Shown here one piece after another: positions 46,310-55,355 of a DNA stretch of 64,000 bases. The translations under genes and the position numbers were made by a program. The notes under the pieces were generated by a model. That model searched no databases and was not told the origin of the DNA. It saw only the letters and a program-made list of their open reading frames with translations. The DNA comes from Serpula lacrymans var. lacrymans S7.9. Its lineage: Eukaryota; Basidiomycota; Agaricomycetes; Boletales; Serpulaceae. Numbering within the stretch: the first letter of the stretch is position 1; each line of letters opens with the position of its first letter. The stretch spans positions 1,609,968 through 1,673,967 of the forward strand of contig NW_006763293.1 in NCBI RefSeq assembly GCF_000218685.1, given 5' to 3'.

Positions 46310-46936
46310 TGTCAGGCAACAAATACGAAGCTATATAACAAAGCCCAATGTCTGGTCAAGTCCTTCCTTGAAGGCGGTGAATCAGAGTATGAGAATGAAG
46401 AGTATCGGTAAGAGCGCAAATCCAAACTAATATTGAACTGGAGAACAATACATCAAGTATGTACTTCTCTATATAGTGAACGACGATGGTCAGACCGAGA
46501 AAGGGAAGTACTGAGAAAGTGGTCTGACCAGCTAGCTAACCAATAAGAAAAAAGAAGAAAGTGGTCCGATCTATCGTCTTTACTAATCGTAGGAGAAAGT
46601 GTATTGGTAAGGGATGTACGATTGGTTGTATCAGTAAGCCCATGAGAAGGCGCTGACTCACAACCTTCTTCGCTTATCAATATTCCTCCGAAATATCCCC
46701 AGACATAGCACTGGATCGTGACTATGTCATCTGGATATCTTCTCGAGGGTCGACAACGAGTCTACCTCGTTGTAGGTACGATAGAACGTGAGTGTGAAGA
46801 GAGAATAAGAAGAAAAATGATAAAAGTAATAAGACACCTGCTGTAATCTCGAGTCCAAGGGCAAGAGGGGTGACGGGGATTGAGTCTGCTAACCACGACA
46901 TGACGGGAATGCGATAAGAAAAATCGATTCCTCACA
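46310..46936 (-). repeat. 3' LTR of the full-length Gypsy element
   Basis: 627 bp; in the sense direction begins TGTGAGGAATCG and ends TTGCCTGACA. Differs from the 5' LTR by one base noted by eye at 46897. Confidence 0.95.
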
Positions 46937-46955
46937 TTAGCTCCCCTTTTATAAG
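46937..46955 (-). promoter_or_regulatory. Polypurine tract of the Gypsy element
   Basis: In the sense direction the sequence AAAAGGGGAGC, 3 nt short of the LTR, follows the pol stop codon at once. It is the expected primer for plus-strand DNA synthesis. Confidence 0.75.
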
Positions 46956-49900
46956 ACTCGTGTCCTCATGAGTCCGGATGCGGCACTTTGGAACTTGTTA
47001 CTAATCCAATCAAAGAGCATGGGAGGTTTGGAAGTGGCGGTGTAGTTTTCGTAAGGACGGAAGTGGAGAGAAGCGGTAATAATCCGAGGGGCGGCTGGAT
47101 TTGTTTTATGGAAGGCGGCGAGTAAATCAGCGACATGCGTAAGATTGGTGTCGGGTTCCCAAGTTCGTTCGGAGACTGGATAACCATGCCAGTGAATGAG
47201 GTAGTCGAGTTTACTACCTTTCAGTTTGGTCGGTCTGGAAGCGATTATACTCTCTACTTCGTATTCGTCTATCCCTTCCACGATCTCGGGTGGTGGTCGC
47301 GAGGAAATTGGTTGATTGATGAATTCGGGAGCGTGGTATGGGGAGAGGATGGCTTCGTTGAACACGGGATGAATGGACTTCCAACTTTTAGGGATATCGA
47401 GTTGATAGGCGGAGGGTCCGACCTTTTGGGTGACTTTGAAAGGTCCGAAGCGTTTATCGTCTAATTTCTTCATTGGTCTATCCGTGGTGATGTTATGCCC
47501 TTCTAACCAGACTTTGTCGCCAGCTTGGTACTCCCGGGAGGGGGATTTCTTACGGTCGTAATACTTCTTCAGATTCTCGTTTGCTACCAGAAGGGAGGAT
47601 TTCGTGATATCGTGGAGTTTTTTCATTTGTTCGCTAAATTCTGCTGCAGAAGCGGAGCGAGGGGATAACGTGGTGGTGATATTCGTTCTTGGGTGTAACC
47701 CATAGTTCAAAAAGAAGGGTGTTTGATTCGTTGCGGTATGGAGGTGGTTGTTGTATGTAAACTCAGCAATGGAGAGCCAGTCTGCCCAGTCATCTTGTCG
47801 ATGATTTATAAAAACGCGGAGGTAGTGCTCTAGATCCTGGTTGATCCGTTCGGATTGTCCGTCTGTTTGAGGGTGATAGCCTGTAGAGAGGCCTGGTGTT
47901 ATCCCCATTAGGTCGTAGAAGTCTTTTGTGAATCGAGACATGAATTGAGGACCTCGATCGGAGACGATCTTTTCAGGAATTCCGTGGAGTCGTATTACAT
48001 TATCTCGGAGTTGACGTGCATAACCGGCCGAGTCGAGAGTGACGAAGGTGGGGACGAAATGGGCCATTTTACTAAATCGGTCAACAAAGACCTGAACGGC
48101 GGTGTAGCCCTTGGATTCCGGTAATGCGCCTATGAGATCGGTGGTGATAACCTGCCAAGGCCGATCTGGTATCGGGTTCGGGTGTAGAGGGGCGTTAGTC
48201 TTTGTCCGATGTGCCTTGGTGCGTTGACAACTCTCGCACCCTCGTACATACCGTCTGATATCTGTACGAAGACTCGGCCACCAGAGCTCTCGGTTCACTC
48301 GTTCAAACATCGTTCTTTCTCCTGGGTGCCCGGCTAGGGCTTCGTCGTGATGATCTTTCAATATTCGCGCCCTTAGTTCGTGATTTCGGGGAACGTATAC
48401 TCGGTCAGCTAAAGGGATCGGGTAGGAACTCGTCGCGGACTCTCTTTTGATCCAGACGATCCTATCCTTCATCTTCCAGGTATCCGGCTTCTCTTTCAAG
48501 TTCTTCCTTACTACGTCGTCTTGTTTCTGGAAGCTTTGACGTATATCTGGTAGGTATCCTTCGTTGGTGTCAAGTAATTCGAAATGTACGTCTGGGAGAA
48601 GTATCTGATCTTCGTTATCGTTTGTGCCTTTAGGATGATCGATCCGTCTGCTTAACAGGTCGGCCTTCGTATTCTGATTTCCTTTGACGTGTTCCATCTT
48701 AAAATTATAATCTGCAAGCTGGGATGACCATCGAGCTTGGCGTCGATTGTATTTCTGCGGTTGACGGAAGTAGAGGAGGTTTTGGTGATCTGTGAAGATG
48801 GTGAAGGGGTGTTTCGATCCTACAAGGTGATGTCGCCATTCATCTAACGCCGTCATGACTGCGAGCATCTCTTTGTCGTAAATTTCATAGTTCCGTTCTG
48901 CAGGGGTAAGGGCTTTTGAGAGGAACGCTATGGGTCTGAATTTGTCGTTTTGTTTCTGGGATAGGACGGCTCCTACAGCGAAGTCAGAGGCGTCGGTTTC
49001 TAGTTTGAATGGGTCTTCGTCGTTTGGTATAGCAAGGGTGGGGGCAGTAGTAAGCGTTTTCTTCAACGTTTCAAAGGACGTCTCTTGTTCGTCTTTCCAG
49101 GTCCAGTCAACTTTTCCAGTGAGCACAGTGAGTGGTTTCGCAATTCGTCCGTAGTCTTTAACAAATCGTCGATAGAAATTGGAGAACCCTAAGAATGATT
49201 GGAGTTCCCTTTTGTTCTTTGGTGCGGGCCAGTCAGCGACCGCTGCGACTTTTAACGGATCCATACGGATAGTGTCTTTGGAGATGATCATGCCTAAGTA
49301 CTCGACTTCCTGTTTCTCGAATTCGCACTTCTCTGGTTTAAGATACAACTGATTTTGTTGCAGGATACGGAGGACTTTGGTGACTATTTGACGATGTTCT
49401 TCGAGTGTTTCCGTGAAGATCATAATATCGTCTAAATATACAATAACTTTTCCTTCCGTGATCAGTTCTCTTAGGAGGTGGTCCATCATGGTCTGGAAGG
49501 TTGCTGGCGAGTTGGTAAGTCCGAAAAACATGACGAGGGGTTCGAACAGGCCGCGATTGGTCCTGAAAGCGGCCTTGTGTTCGTCTCCTTCTTGGATTCG
49601 GACGTTGTTGTATCCCCATCGTACGTCTAGTTTTGTGAAGTAATTGGCACCTTTGAGTTTATCGATAAGTTCGGATATGAGGGGGAGGGTGTAGCGATTC
49701 TTTATGGTAAGCTCATTCAGCTTGCGATAATCTTGGACAGGGCGTAGTGAGCCATCTTTCTTTTTGATAAAGAAGAATGGTGATGCGTAAGGTGATTTGG
49801 ATACTCGAATCCGTCCACTTGTTAGATTTTCGTTAAGGAATTCGTCTAGATGGTGTTGTTCGTCTCGGCTAAGAGGGTACGTTTTACAGTCAAGACCATT

Positions 49901-50965
49901 AGCTTCGGGTATTAACTCGATTGCATGGTCCCAAGGACGTTTCGGGGGAAGTTTGTCGAATGATTCTTTGGTGAAAACGGGTTCGAATTCATGGTAGATT
50001 GGAGGAACGACATCTCGGAAAGTAAGCTTTGACTTTGCCTTTTCGGAGGATTCGGCGATTTGTTGACTTTTAGTGGCGAATGCGTTCAATTCTAGCTGTG
50101 TTATCTCCATAATTCGTGTTTCAAGATCGACGGCTAGAACTTTATCCCCTTCTTCAGGATGATACTCCGGATCATCAGCAGGGAAGGTAATCTTGTTGGT
50201 CCGCCAATCAATTGTTGGATTCGTCAGTATCAACCAGTCGTATCCAAGCAGTATGCGTGGTGAAAGTAGAGATGCTATGATGACATCTATCAAATGTTCT
50301 TTCCCTTTCACATTGATGTGAAGAGTGACATAGTGTGTTACTTTCTGGGATCGACCATCGGCTCCTGCAGCGTCAAGAGGGATGGGCAGAGGCGTAGTAT
50401 TGAGGGTATACTTGTCAACCAGGCTTCGATCGATAACCGAGTTGGTGCAACCAGAGTCGATAAGGGTTGGGACGGTGAATGTCTGTCTGTCGTCTATGGT
50501 AGTGACTTGAGAAATGACGTGGAGGCTTCGTTTTGACGTAGGGTTGTGCGACGAGGTGTAAGCATGGATGCGTTCTATAATGTTCTCTTCGTCGTGGTTC
50601 TTTAGCATCTGTATCGCCTGCAGGGTGATATGCTCGTAGTGATCTTTATGGGCCCAGTTTCGTAACAGAGCTCTTGCTCTTTCTGGTTTCTGGTCTTTGA
50701 TTCGTCTGGCCAACCATTCCGGTGAATGTGGCTTTGCGTAGGTTTCGGTTACAGCACGTAGATGTTGATCAACTCGTTTCATTGCAGTCGTTGGTAATAT
50801 ACGAGGGTTAATTACAACATTTCGGGTCAGAGAGTCCGTGCTTACTCCTGACCTTTCTGAAAATCCTTCGGGGGTGCTTCGATTTCTTTTAATGACGATG
50901 TAGTGGGAGTGTCTTTGGTTTCCTCCGTTTCCATATATCGTATTGCCATCTTTCCATGTGGGCAA
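46949..50965 (-). CDS. Gypsy Pol polyprotein (PR-RT-RH-INT-chromodomain)
   Basis: A single open frame of about 1,338 codons. In order: aspartic protease TLIDSGCTNSVIDRSLVD; reverse transcriptase with VYLDDIMIF (the YxDD box); RNase H LETDASDFAVGAVLS and IFTDHQNLLYF; integrase zinc finger ending CESCQRTKAH; integrase core ITTDLIGALP, IVSDRGPQFMS and YHPQTDGQSERINQDLEHYL (D,D,E); a GPF-type module RFGPFKVTQKVGPSAYQL; chromodomain EVESIIASRPTKLKG, LDYLIHWHGYPVSERTWEP. The chromodomain places it among chromoviruses and probably guides integration to marked chromatin. The frame is -1 relative to gag, opens just after a TAG, and has no ATG for about 60 codons, so expression by frameshifting from gag is likely. 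Confidence 0.95.
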   Translation of the reverse strand: MPTWKDGNTIYGNGGNQRHSHYIVIKRNRSTPEGFSERSGVSTDSLTRNVVINPRILPTTAMKRVDQHLRAVTETYAKPHSPEWLARRIKDQKPERARALLRNWAHKDHYEHITLQAIQMLKNHDEENIIERIHAYTSSHNPTSKRSLHVISQVTTIDDRQTFTVPTLIDSGCTNSVIDRSLVDKYTLNTTPLPIPLDAAGADGRSQKVTHYVTLHINVKGKEHLIDVIIASLLSPRILLGYDWLILTNPTIDWRTNKITFPADDPEYHPEEGDKVLAVDLETRIMEITQLELNAFATKSQQIAESSEKAKSKLTFRDVVPPIYHEFEPVFTKESFDKLPPKRPWDHAIELIPEANGLDCKTYPLSRDEQHHLDEFLNENLTSGRIRVSKSPYASPFFFIKKKDGSLRPVQDYRKLNELTIKNRYTLPLISELIDKLKGANYFTKLDVRWGYNNVRIQEGDEHKAAFRTNRGLFEPLVMFFGLTNSPATFQTMMDHLLRELITEGKVIVYLDDIMIFTETLEEHRQIVTKVLRILQQNQLYLKPEKCEFEKQEVEYLGMIISKDTIRMDPLKVAAVADWPAPKNKRELQSFLGFSNFYRRFVKDYGRIAKPLTVLTGKVDWTWKDEQETSFETLKKTLTTAPTLAIPNDEDPFKLETDASDFAVGAVLSQKQNDKFRPIAFLSKALTPAERNYEIYDKEMLAVMTALDEWRHHLVGSKHPFTIFTDHQNLLYFRQPQKYNRRQARWSSQLADYNFKMEHVKGNQNTKADLLSRRIDHPKGTNDNEDQILLPDVHFELLDTNEGYLPDIRQSFQKQDDVVRKNLKEKPDTWKMKDRIVWIKRESATSSYPIPLADRVYVPRNHELRARILKDHHDEALAGHPGERTMFERVNRELWWPSLRTDIRRYVRGCESCQRTKAHRTKTNAPLHPNPIPDRPWQVITTDLIGALPESKGYTAVQVFVDRFSKMAHFVPTFVTLDSAGYARQLRDNVIRLHGIPEKIVSDRGPQFMSRFTKDFYDLMGITPGLSTGYHPQTDGQSERINQDLEHYLRVFINHRQDDWADWLSIAEFTYNNHLHTATNQTPFFLNYGLHPRTNITTTLSPRSASAAEFSEQMKKLHDITKSSLLVANENLKKYYDRKKSPSREYQAGDKVWLEGHNITTDRPMKKLDDKRFGPFKVTQKVGPSAYQLDIPKSWKSIHPVFNEAILSPYHAPEFINQPISSRPPPEIVEGIDEYEVESIIASRPTKLKGSKLDYLIHWHGYPVSERTWEPDTNLTHVADLLAAFHKTNPAAPRIITASLHFRPYENYTATSKPPMLFDWISNKFQSAASGLMRTRVL

Positions 50966-51903
50966 TTTCTAGCAATGTGGCCTCGTTCGCCACAGTTGTA
51001 ACAAGTAACATTCGGGTTGGGCCGATGTTGTCTCTGCGTGTTGGAACTCCCAATCTCCATAGGTACACCTGATCCTCCAAACGTTCCTGCTGTGTTTGGA
51101 TGGACTGCATTCTGGGGCGGTGGTCTATGAGATGGAGTATAATACGGTCGCTGTTGGATATATTGTGGTCTTCGCGTCTCTGTTCGCGGTACTGTCTGTC
51201 GATACTGTGGCGGAGGGTAGTCTCGGTTCTGCTGATAGCGCGGTTGATATCGTTGGTACTGAGTTGGCAGCCTCTGTTGAGGTGGTTTATCTCTCCTCCT
51301 TTCCAGATTAAGCTCTTCATTTCGCTGTTCCCATTTCCTTGCTGCTGCCTTCCACTCTAAGTACGTGGTGGGTAGGTTTTCCTGTTGCGAGATACGATCA
51401 CGAAGGAATTGAGAGAGGTTGCGGCGAAGGATACTGTGAATGAACGGATAACTTTCATCTGCGTCTGGTGGTAATCCTGCTTCCATGAGTTTGGATTCGA
51501 GTCCTCCAAAATATGCGTCTACCGTCATCTCTCGCTGTTCGTAATCGTGAAGGGCAATCTCTGCTTTCAACTTGAGATGGGGGTCCAAGAATTCGTTATC
51601 TAACTCCTTGATGAATTCTGAGATAGTTCCCCAATTTCGCGGTGCAAATAGGTCTCCTAGCACTGCGGTTTTGTTGTTGAAATTCGCCTTCCATGTATGA
51701 CAGGCGTCATTGGCTTTATCGGACGAGATCCGGGATAGTGCAAAGAGGATTTTGGAGGAGTTGGTTTGGAAACTTCTGGGATAGGCGAAAAAGTAGTTTG
51801 CTAAAGCGTTCTTCCAGTCAACGTATGTTTCCTTTTTACCGATGAATTCGAATGGAGGAGTGGCAAGGACAGCTTTACTTCCTTGATTTGTTTCGTCGGC
51901 CAT
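50842..51903 (-). CDS. Gypsy Gag protein with CCHC zinc knuckle
   Basis: From the first ATG at 51903 (MADETNQG) the protein has a retrotransposon gag domain (YVDWKNALANYFFAYPRSF, ELDNEFLDPHLKLKAEIALH, REMTVDAYFGGLESKLMEAG), a basic Gln/Arg/Pro-rich linker, and a zinc knuckle CYNCGERGHIARNC. The same frame stays open upstream to about 52131 without an ATG (segment includes PENQPDDWFDQESLDLEP), so the true N-terminus may be longer, by splicing or a non-ATG start. It overlaps pol by about 124 nt. Confidence 0.9.
   Translation of the reverse strand: MADETNQGSKAVLATPPFEFIGKKETYVDWKNALANYFFAYPRSFQTNSSKILFALSRISSDKANDACHTWKANFNNKTAVLGDLFAPRNWGTISEFIKELDNEFLDPHLKLKAEIALHDYEQREMTVDAYFGGLESKLMEAGLPPDADESYPFIHSILRRNLSQFLRDRISQQENLPTTYLEWKAAARKWEQRNEELNLERRRDKPPQQRLPTQYQRYQPRYQQNRDYPPPQYRQTVPRTETRRPQYIQQRPYYTPSHRPPPQNAVHPNTAGTFGGSGVPMEIGSSNTQRQHRPNPNVTCYNCGERGHIARNCPHGKMAIRYMETEETKDTPTTSSLKEIEAPPKDFQKGQE
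50869..50875 (-). other. Candidate -1 frameshift site (weak)
   Basis: Within the gag/pol overlap the sense strand reads A CCC CCG in the gag frame. It is only a partial fit to the X XXY YYZ rule, and no other better heptamer is visible in the overlap. Confidence 0.25.
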
Positions 51904-52194
51904 TGCTGCTGCTAGATCAGGTTCAAGGTCCAAAGATTCCTGATCGAACCAATCGTCGGGTTGGTTTTCGGGTTCCGGAGTTGAAGGTGGGGGAGGAAAG
52001 TTTTCTGGTCCTGCTGATTGATACAGATCGTCTGGTTCTAGAGCTTCAGCAGCAGCTCCTAGAGATTGTGGGGGAGGTGTGTCGGGAGTGACCAGAGGAC
52101 GGGGTTCTCGATAGGGCTCCAGATTTTCAACGGGTTAGATAACGGGTTTTTTTTTTAGATAACAAGTCTTTCTAGATAACTAGTCCTTTTTTAT

Positions 52195-53379
52195 TTACTC
52201 GAAGTCTGGGTCAAACGTAAAATTACTAGGGAAGTCTCCTCCTTCTGCTTCTCGGGGTCTCCAGTATTCTACGCTTTGAGTAGACTCTTCACTTTCCGAC
52301 TCGGTTTCGCTGCTAGATTCTCCTCCAAGTATATCTGTTAATGAACTTCCTGTTTCTCGTTCTATCCTTTCTGCGCAAGGTGCAAAAAGTTGTTCAACCG
52401 ACGGGATGAGCGGTGCTTCTCCTCTCCGACCTTGGTAGGTGTAAGAGTATTGCGAATAGATACGAGTTCGTGAGCTATGGTTGATAACGGCCCAGAAATC
52501 GCTTTGGAGTACTGTAACAATGAAACGTTCGGGGTGATCAGATTGTTGGTTAACAACGAATGGAGTGAGGATTTCCAGGATCCAGTAATATTCGTCGACG
52601 TATTCTGAAACGTGTCGAATGTTGTCGATTTCGGTCGTGTAGTCTTCTCCGTCACGGGATTTTCTCTGAGCAGTTGCGATGAGCTGATCAAATCGTGCTA
52701 ACGCAGCAACAACTCGTCGAATATGATCTTTAGTAGAGGGCGTGACAATGATAATGGAAGTGCTGTGTTGAAGACCAAACCGCGGCCCGAATGCGTCAAG
52801 ATCGTGGACTTCAGGGAGGTAGAGAGTTCGGCGAAGTCGTGTCAGATATTGGACAATAGAAAGGTGGTCTAGATGATTGCCGATGCAGAAGTACTGGATG
52901 GGTTGGTAACTGACAGGAGAGGCGGAGTAGGTGTCGTAGTAGTCAGATGTAAAAAATGAGGACGGGATATCGTAGGTAGGTTCCTCGTTAGGCCTCTTCC
53001 TTAACACAATGCCACAAAGCAAGGTGTGTTCGAAATCGTAAGGGAGGAGGCGGCTGGGTATGTCTGGAAAAATGAGAGGGCGGATTCGATAAAGATCGAG
53101 AAGATCTGGGACGTGGCTCTGCGAAATAAGTTGCAGGTTTCGTTCTTGTACGTTGGCTATTCCTTTCAAAAGCTTAACCCTCTGAGTGTTCTCGTAACTC
53201 GGGCGTACTAGGCTTTCGAAGTAATCTATCAACGGAATTTGTTCGTGCCGCAGGGATATGAAGATTAAAAGTTCTCTCCGTGCTCTGTCGGAGATGTTGG
53301 AGTATCTCCTCGAGACTGCGAGAATTTCTCCTACAGATGGCGGAATGGTAAAAAATGGATTGGGTGAGAGCGAGTGCAT
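52195..53379 (-). CDS. Extra ORF upstream of gag in the Gypsy element (ORF B)
   Basis: 394 codons from ATG at 53379 to TAA at 52195, in the same frame as gag but separated from it by three in-frame stops in about 64 nt. No protease, capsid or nucleic-acid-binding motif is recognised. The protein is globular in composition (RRELLIFISLRHEQIPLIDY, QPIQYFCIGNHLDHLSIVQY) with a Ser/Glu-rich acidic tail (GGESSSETESESEESTQSVE). A decayed related copy at 59346..59746 keeps the frame YFESLVCPSYENTQRVKLL, so the ORF is a true part of the family, not noise. Function unknown. Confidence 0.7.
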   Translation of the reverse strand: MHSLSPNPFFTIPPSVGEILAVSRRYSNISDRARRELLIFISLRHEQIPLIDYFESLVRPSYENTQRVKLLKGIANVQERNLQLISQSHVPDLLDLYRIRPLIFPDIPSRLLPYDFEHTLLCGIVLRKRPNEEPTYDIPSSFFTSDYYDTYSASPVSYQPIQYFCIGNHLDHLSIVQYLTRLRRTLYLPEVHDLDAFGPRFGLQHSTSIIIVTPSTKDHIRRVVAALARFDQLIATAQRKSRDGEDYTTEIDNIRHVSEYVDEYYWILEILTPFVVNQQSDHPERFIVTVLQSDFWAVINHSSRTRIYSQYSYTYQGRRGEAPLIPSVEQLFAPCAERIERETGSSLTDILGGESSSETESESEESTQSVEYWRPREAEGGDFPSNFTFDPDFE

Positions 53380-53677
53380 CGTTTATGTCGAGGATGATAT
53401 CCTCGATCGGATCAATTGGTGAAGACGAAGCAGAGGAGTCTTGATACAACTCAGTGATCTGTTCGACCGTTCCTTCCACGTCTGGAGTATGGGCTTCGGT
53501 AGGGACGGGGAGGACCGGGAGCTGTTTGTTGAGAGTTGCGAGGAAATCTCTCTGGTGTCTGCGGTCCGCTTCTGATACCCACTCTTCTGAGAGCCGTTGG
53601 GAGGTAGACACAATGGAGGTAGACGACGTTGCTGACGAGTCCGGTTTGTAGGTACCTGATGATGGCAAAGAACGCAA
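53174..53677 (-). CDS. Extra overlapping ORF near the 5' LTR (ORF A)
   Basis: 167 codons, overlapping ORF B by about 200 nt in another frame (ORF B is +1 relative to it). It includes SEEWVSEADRRHQRDFLATL and NDALALTQSIFYHSAICRRN. The decayed copy at 59649..60203 keeps the same frame with mostly conservative changes (SEEWVSEVDRRDQRKFLAAL). A third frame at 53451..53738 carries a hydrophobic segment (ITALVQFFAFFAIIRYLQ), also present in the old copy at 59884..60231. These pieces may be joined by splicing or +1 frameshifting into one membrane-associated protein; I could not fix the junctions. Confidence 0.55.
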   Translation of the reverse strand: MRSLPSSGTYKPDSSATSSTSIVSTSQRLSEEWVSEADRRHQRDFLATLNKQLPVLPVPTEAHTPDVEGTVEQITELYQDSSASSSPIDPIEDIILDINDALALTQSIFYHSAICRRNSRSLEEILQHLRQSTERTFNLHIPAARTNSVDRLLRKPSTPELREHSEG

Positions 53678-53922
53678 AGAATTGGACGAGAGCGGTGATG
53701 GTAGAGAAGGCGTCCAGTTTGGGAAGACTGAACGACAATAGGTGTAATGGGGTGGATAGTGAGAGGTCGATGACGATAGTGAGGAGAGGGATAGGGATGG
53801 TAGAGAGGTGGAGAAGGTGATGATGAAGGTTTAGACCGGTGCAGTGGCAACGACAGTCTTTTTCAGGGTGTAAGGAAACGGTTTTCCAAAGAGGGGCTCT
53901 GGAAAAGGATTCGAGGTAGGTG

Positions 53923-53933
53923 AGTTCAATATT
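53923..53933 (-). promoter_or_regulatory. Self-complementary primer-binding site
   Basis: One base inside the 5' LTR boundary the sense strand reads AATATTGAACT. This is the exact complement of AGTTCAATATT inside the LTR (54054..54064). No TGG-type tRNA primer site is seen here. An 11-nt match to the transcript start is the arrangement of self-primed Tf1. Confidence 0.7.
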
Positions 53934-53934
53934 T

Positions 53935-54561
53935 TGTCAGGCAACAAATACGAAGCTATATAACAAAGCCCAATGTCTGGTCAAGTCCTTCCTTGAAGGC
54001 GGTGAATCAGAGTATGAGAATGAAGAGTATCGGTAAGAGCGCAAATCCAAACTAATATTGAACTGGAGAACAATACATCAAGTATGTACTTCTCTATATA
54101 GTGAACGACGATGGTCAGACCGAGAAAGGGAAGTACTGAGAAAGTGGTCTGACCAGCTAGCTAACCAATAAGAAAAAAGAAGAAAGTGGTCCGATCTATC
54201 GTCTTTACTAATCGTAGGAGAAAGTGTATTGGTAAGGGATGTACGATTGGTTGTATCAGTAAGCCCATGAGAAGGCGCTGACTCACAACCTTCTTCGCTT
54301 ATCAATATTCCTCCGAAATATCCCCAGACATAGCACTGGATCGTGACTATGTCATCTGGATATCTTCTCGAGGGTCGACAACGAGTCTACCTCGTTGTAG
54401 GTACGATAGAACGTGAGTGTGAAGAGAGAATAAGAAGAAAAATGATAAAAGTAATAAGACACCTGCTGTAATCTCGAGTCCAAGGGCAAGAGGGGTGACG
54501 GGGATTGAGTCTGCTAACCACAACATGACGGGAATGCGATAAGAAAAATCGATTCCTCACA
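53935..54561 (-). repeat. 5' LTR of the full-length Gypsy element
   Basis: 627 bp with TG...CA ends. In the sense direction a TATA box (TATATAGAG, 54100..54092) lies 36 nt before the AGTTCAATATT that I take as the transcript start (54064). Confidence 0.95.
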
Positions 54562-55355
54562 GCCTGACTGACAATAAAGGAACCGTGTTGATACTGATAT
54601 TGTTTTGCCTTGCCCTTTTTTTACTGCATCTTCCTATGACATCATGATTTTCTTGCTCTCTTTCTGCTATTGGACTTTATTTTATGGCTGTACAAACCTG
54701 TGACATTACTTACACAGCATTCATTGTTCTAATATCTTTCTTTTCTGTATTTTAACGATCTTATCCTGTATTACCTATGCAGAATTTGTCAGTGTACATT
54801 CCTTCCTTCATGTTCTTTCTCATTCTTTTTGCACAGCTATACTGTGCATAGCCTACCTTTCTTTTACTATATAAACCCCTGTATTTTACCTTGTAAGAAC
54901 AAGAACTCCAACCCAGACATCTTCCCTAATCTTAAGTTCACTACTCTGCTACTTGTGATCCAGTGTGGTCACAATACTTCCACTGCTACCACTGTCAACT
55001 GCTGTCATCATCACTCGTCACTTTTGAAAGTCATTGTCATCCCTTTCAATTAGAGTCCTTCTGAGCACTACAGTTTGTGCGTCAGGAGCCTGCTATCACT
55101 GGGAACGTTGTCACCTTGTCATCTTGTCATTCTGGCACCTAGCTTGTGCTATAATCAGCAAGGTAGTGCTCGTCTATACTCGTCATAAAGCCCCTATCTT
55201 CTATAGTTCAACTATCTCTCCTCCTCAAAACCCACATCCATACATCTCTGGGTTTTACTTTGAAGGATCATCGTACATACCACCCCACGAGCAACCAGAG
55301 CACCCACTGTTCTAGGAGGCAAAGCCCATAAACAAGTTCCATGGAATCTGGGAGG

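Larger units (their letters stand above)
46305..54566 (-). mobile_element. Full-length chromodomain Ty3/Gypsy retrotransposon with TSD
   Basis: Element 46310..54561 (8,252 bp) on the minus strand with target duplication GCCTG at 46305..46309 and 54562..54566. LTRs of 627 bp at both ends differ by eye at a single base (G at 46897, A at 54522). Order in the sense direction: 5' LTR, self-complementary primer site, extra ORFs, gag, pol, polypurine tract, 3' LTR. Gag and pol are open, so the copy may be active. Confidence 0.95.
45496..55355 (+). repeat. Dispersed repeat, copy B (split by the full-length Gypsy element)
   Basis: Two pieces, 45496..46309 and 54562..55355, flank the Gypsy insertion and join into a copy of repeat A. 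The target duplication GCCTG appears on both sides, while copy A has it once. Coding-like stretches beginning with ATG at 45733 (MGPLLSFLFSPDGCFW) parallel those in copy A (MGPFLSFLFSPDGRFW at 42873). Confidence 0.75.
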
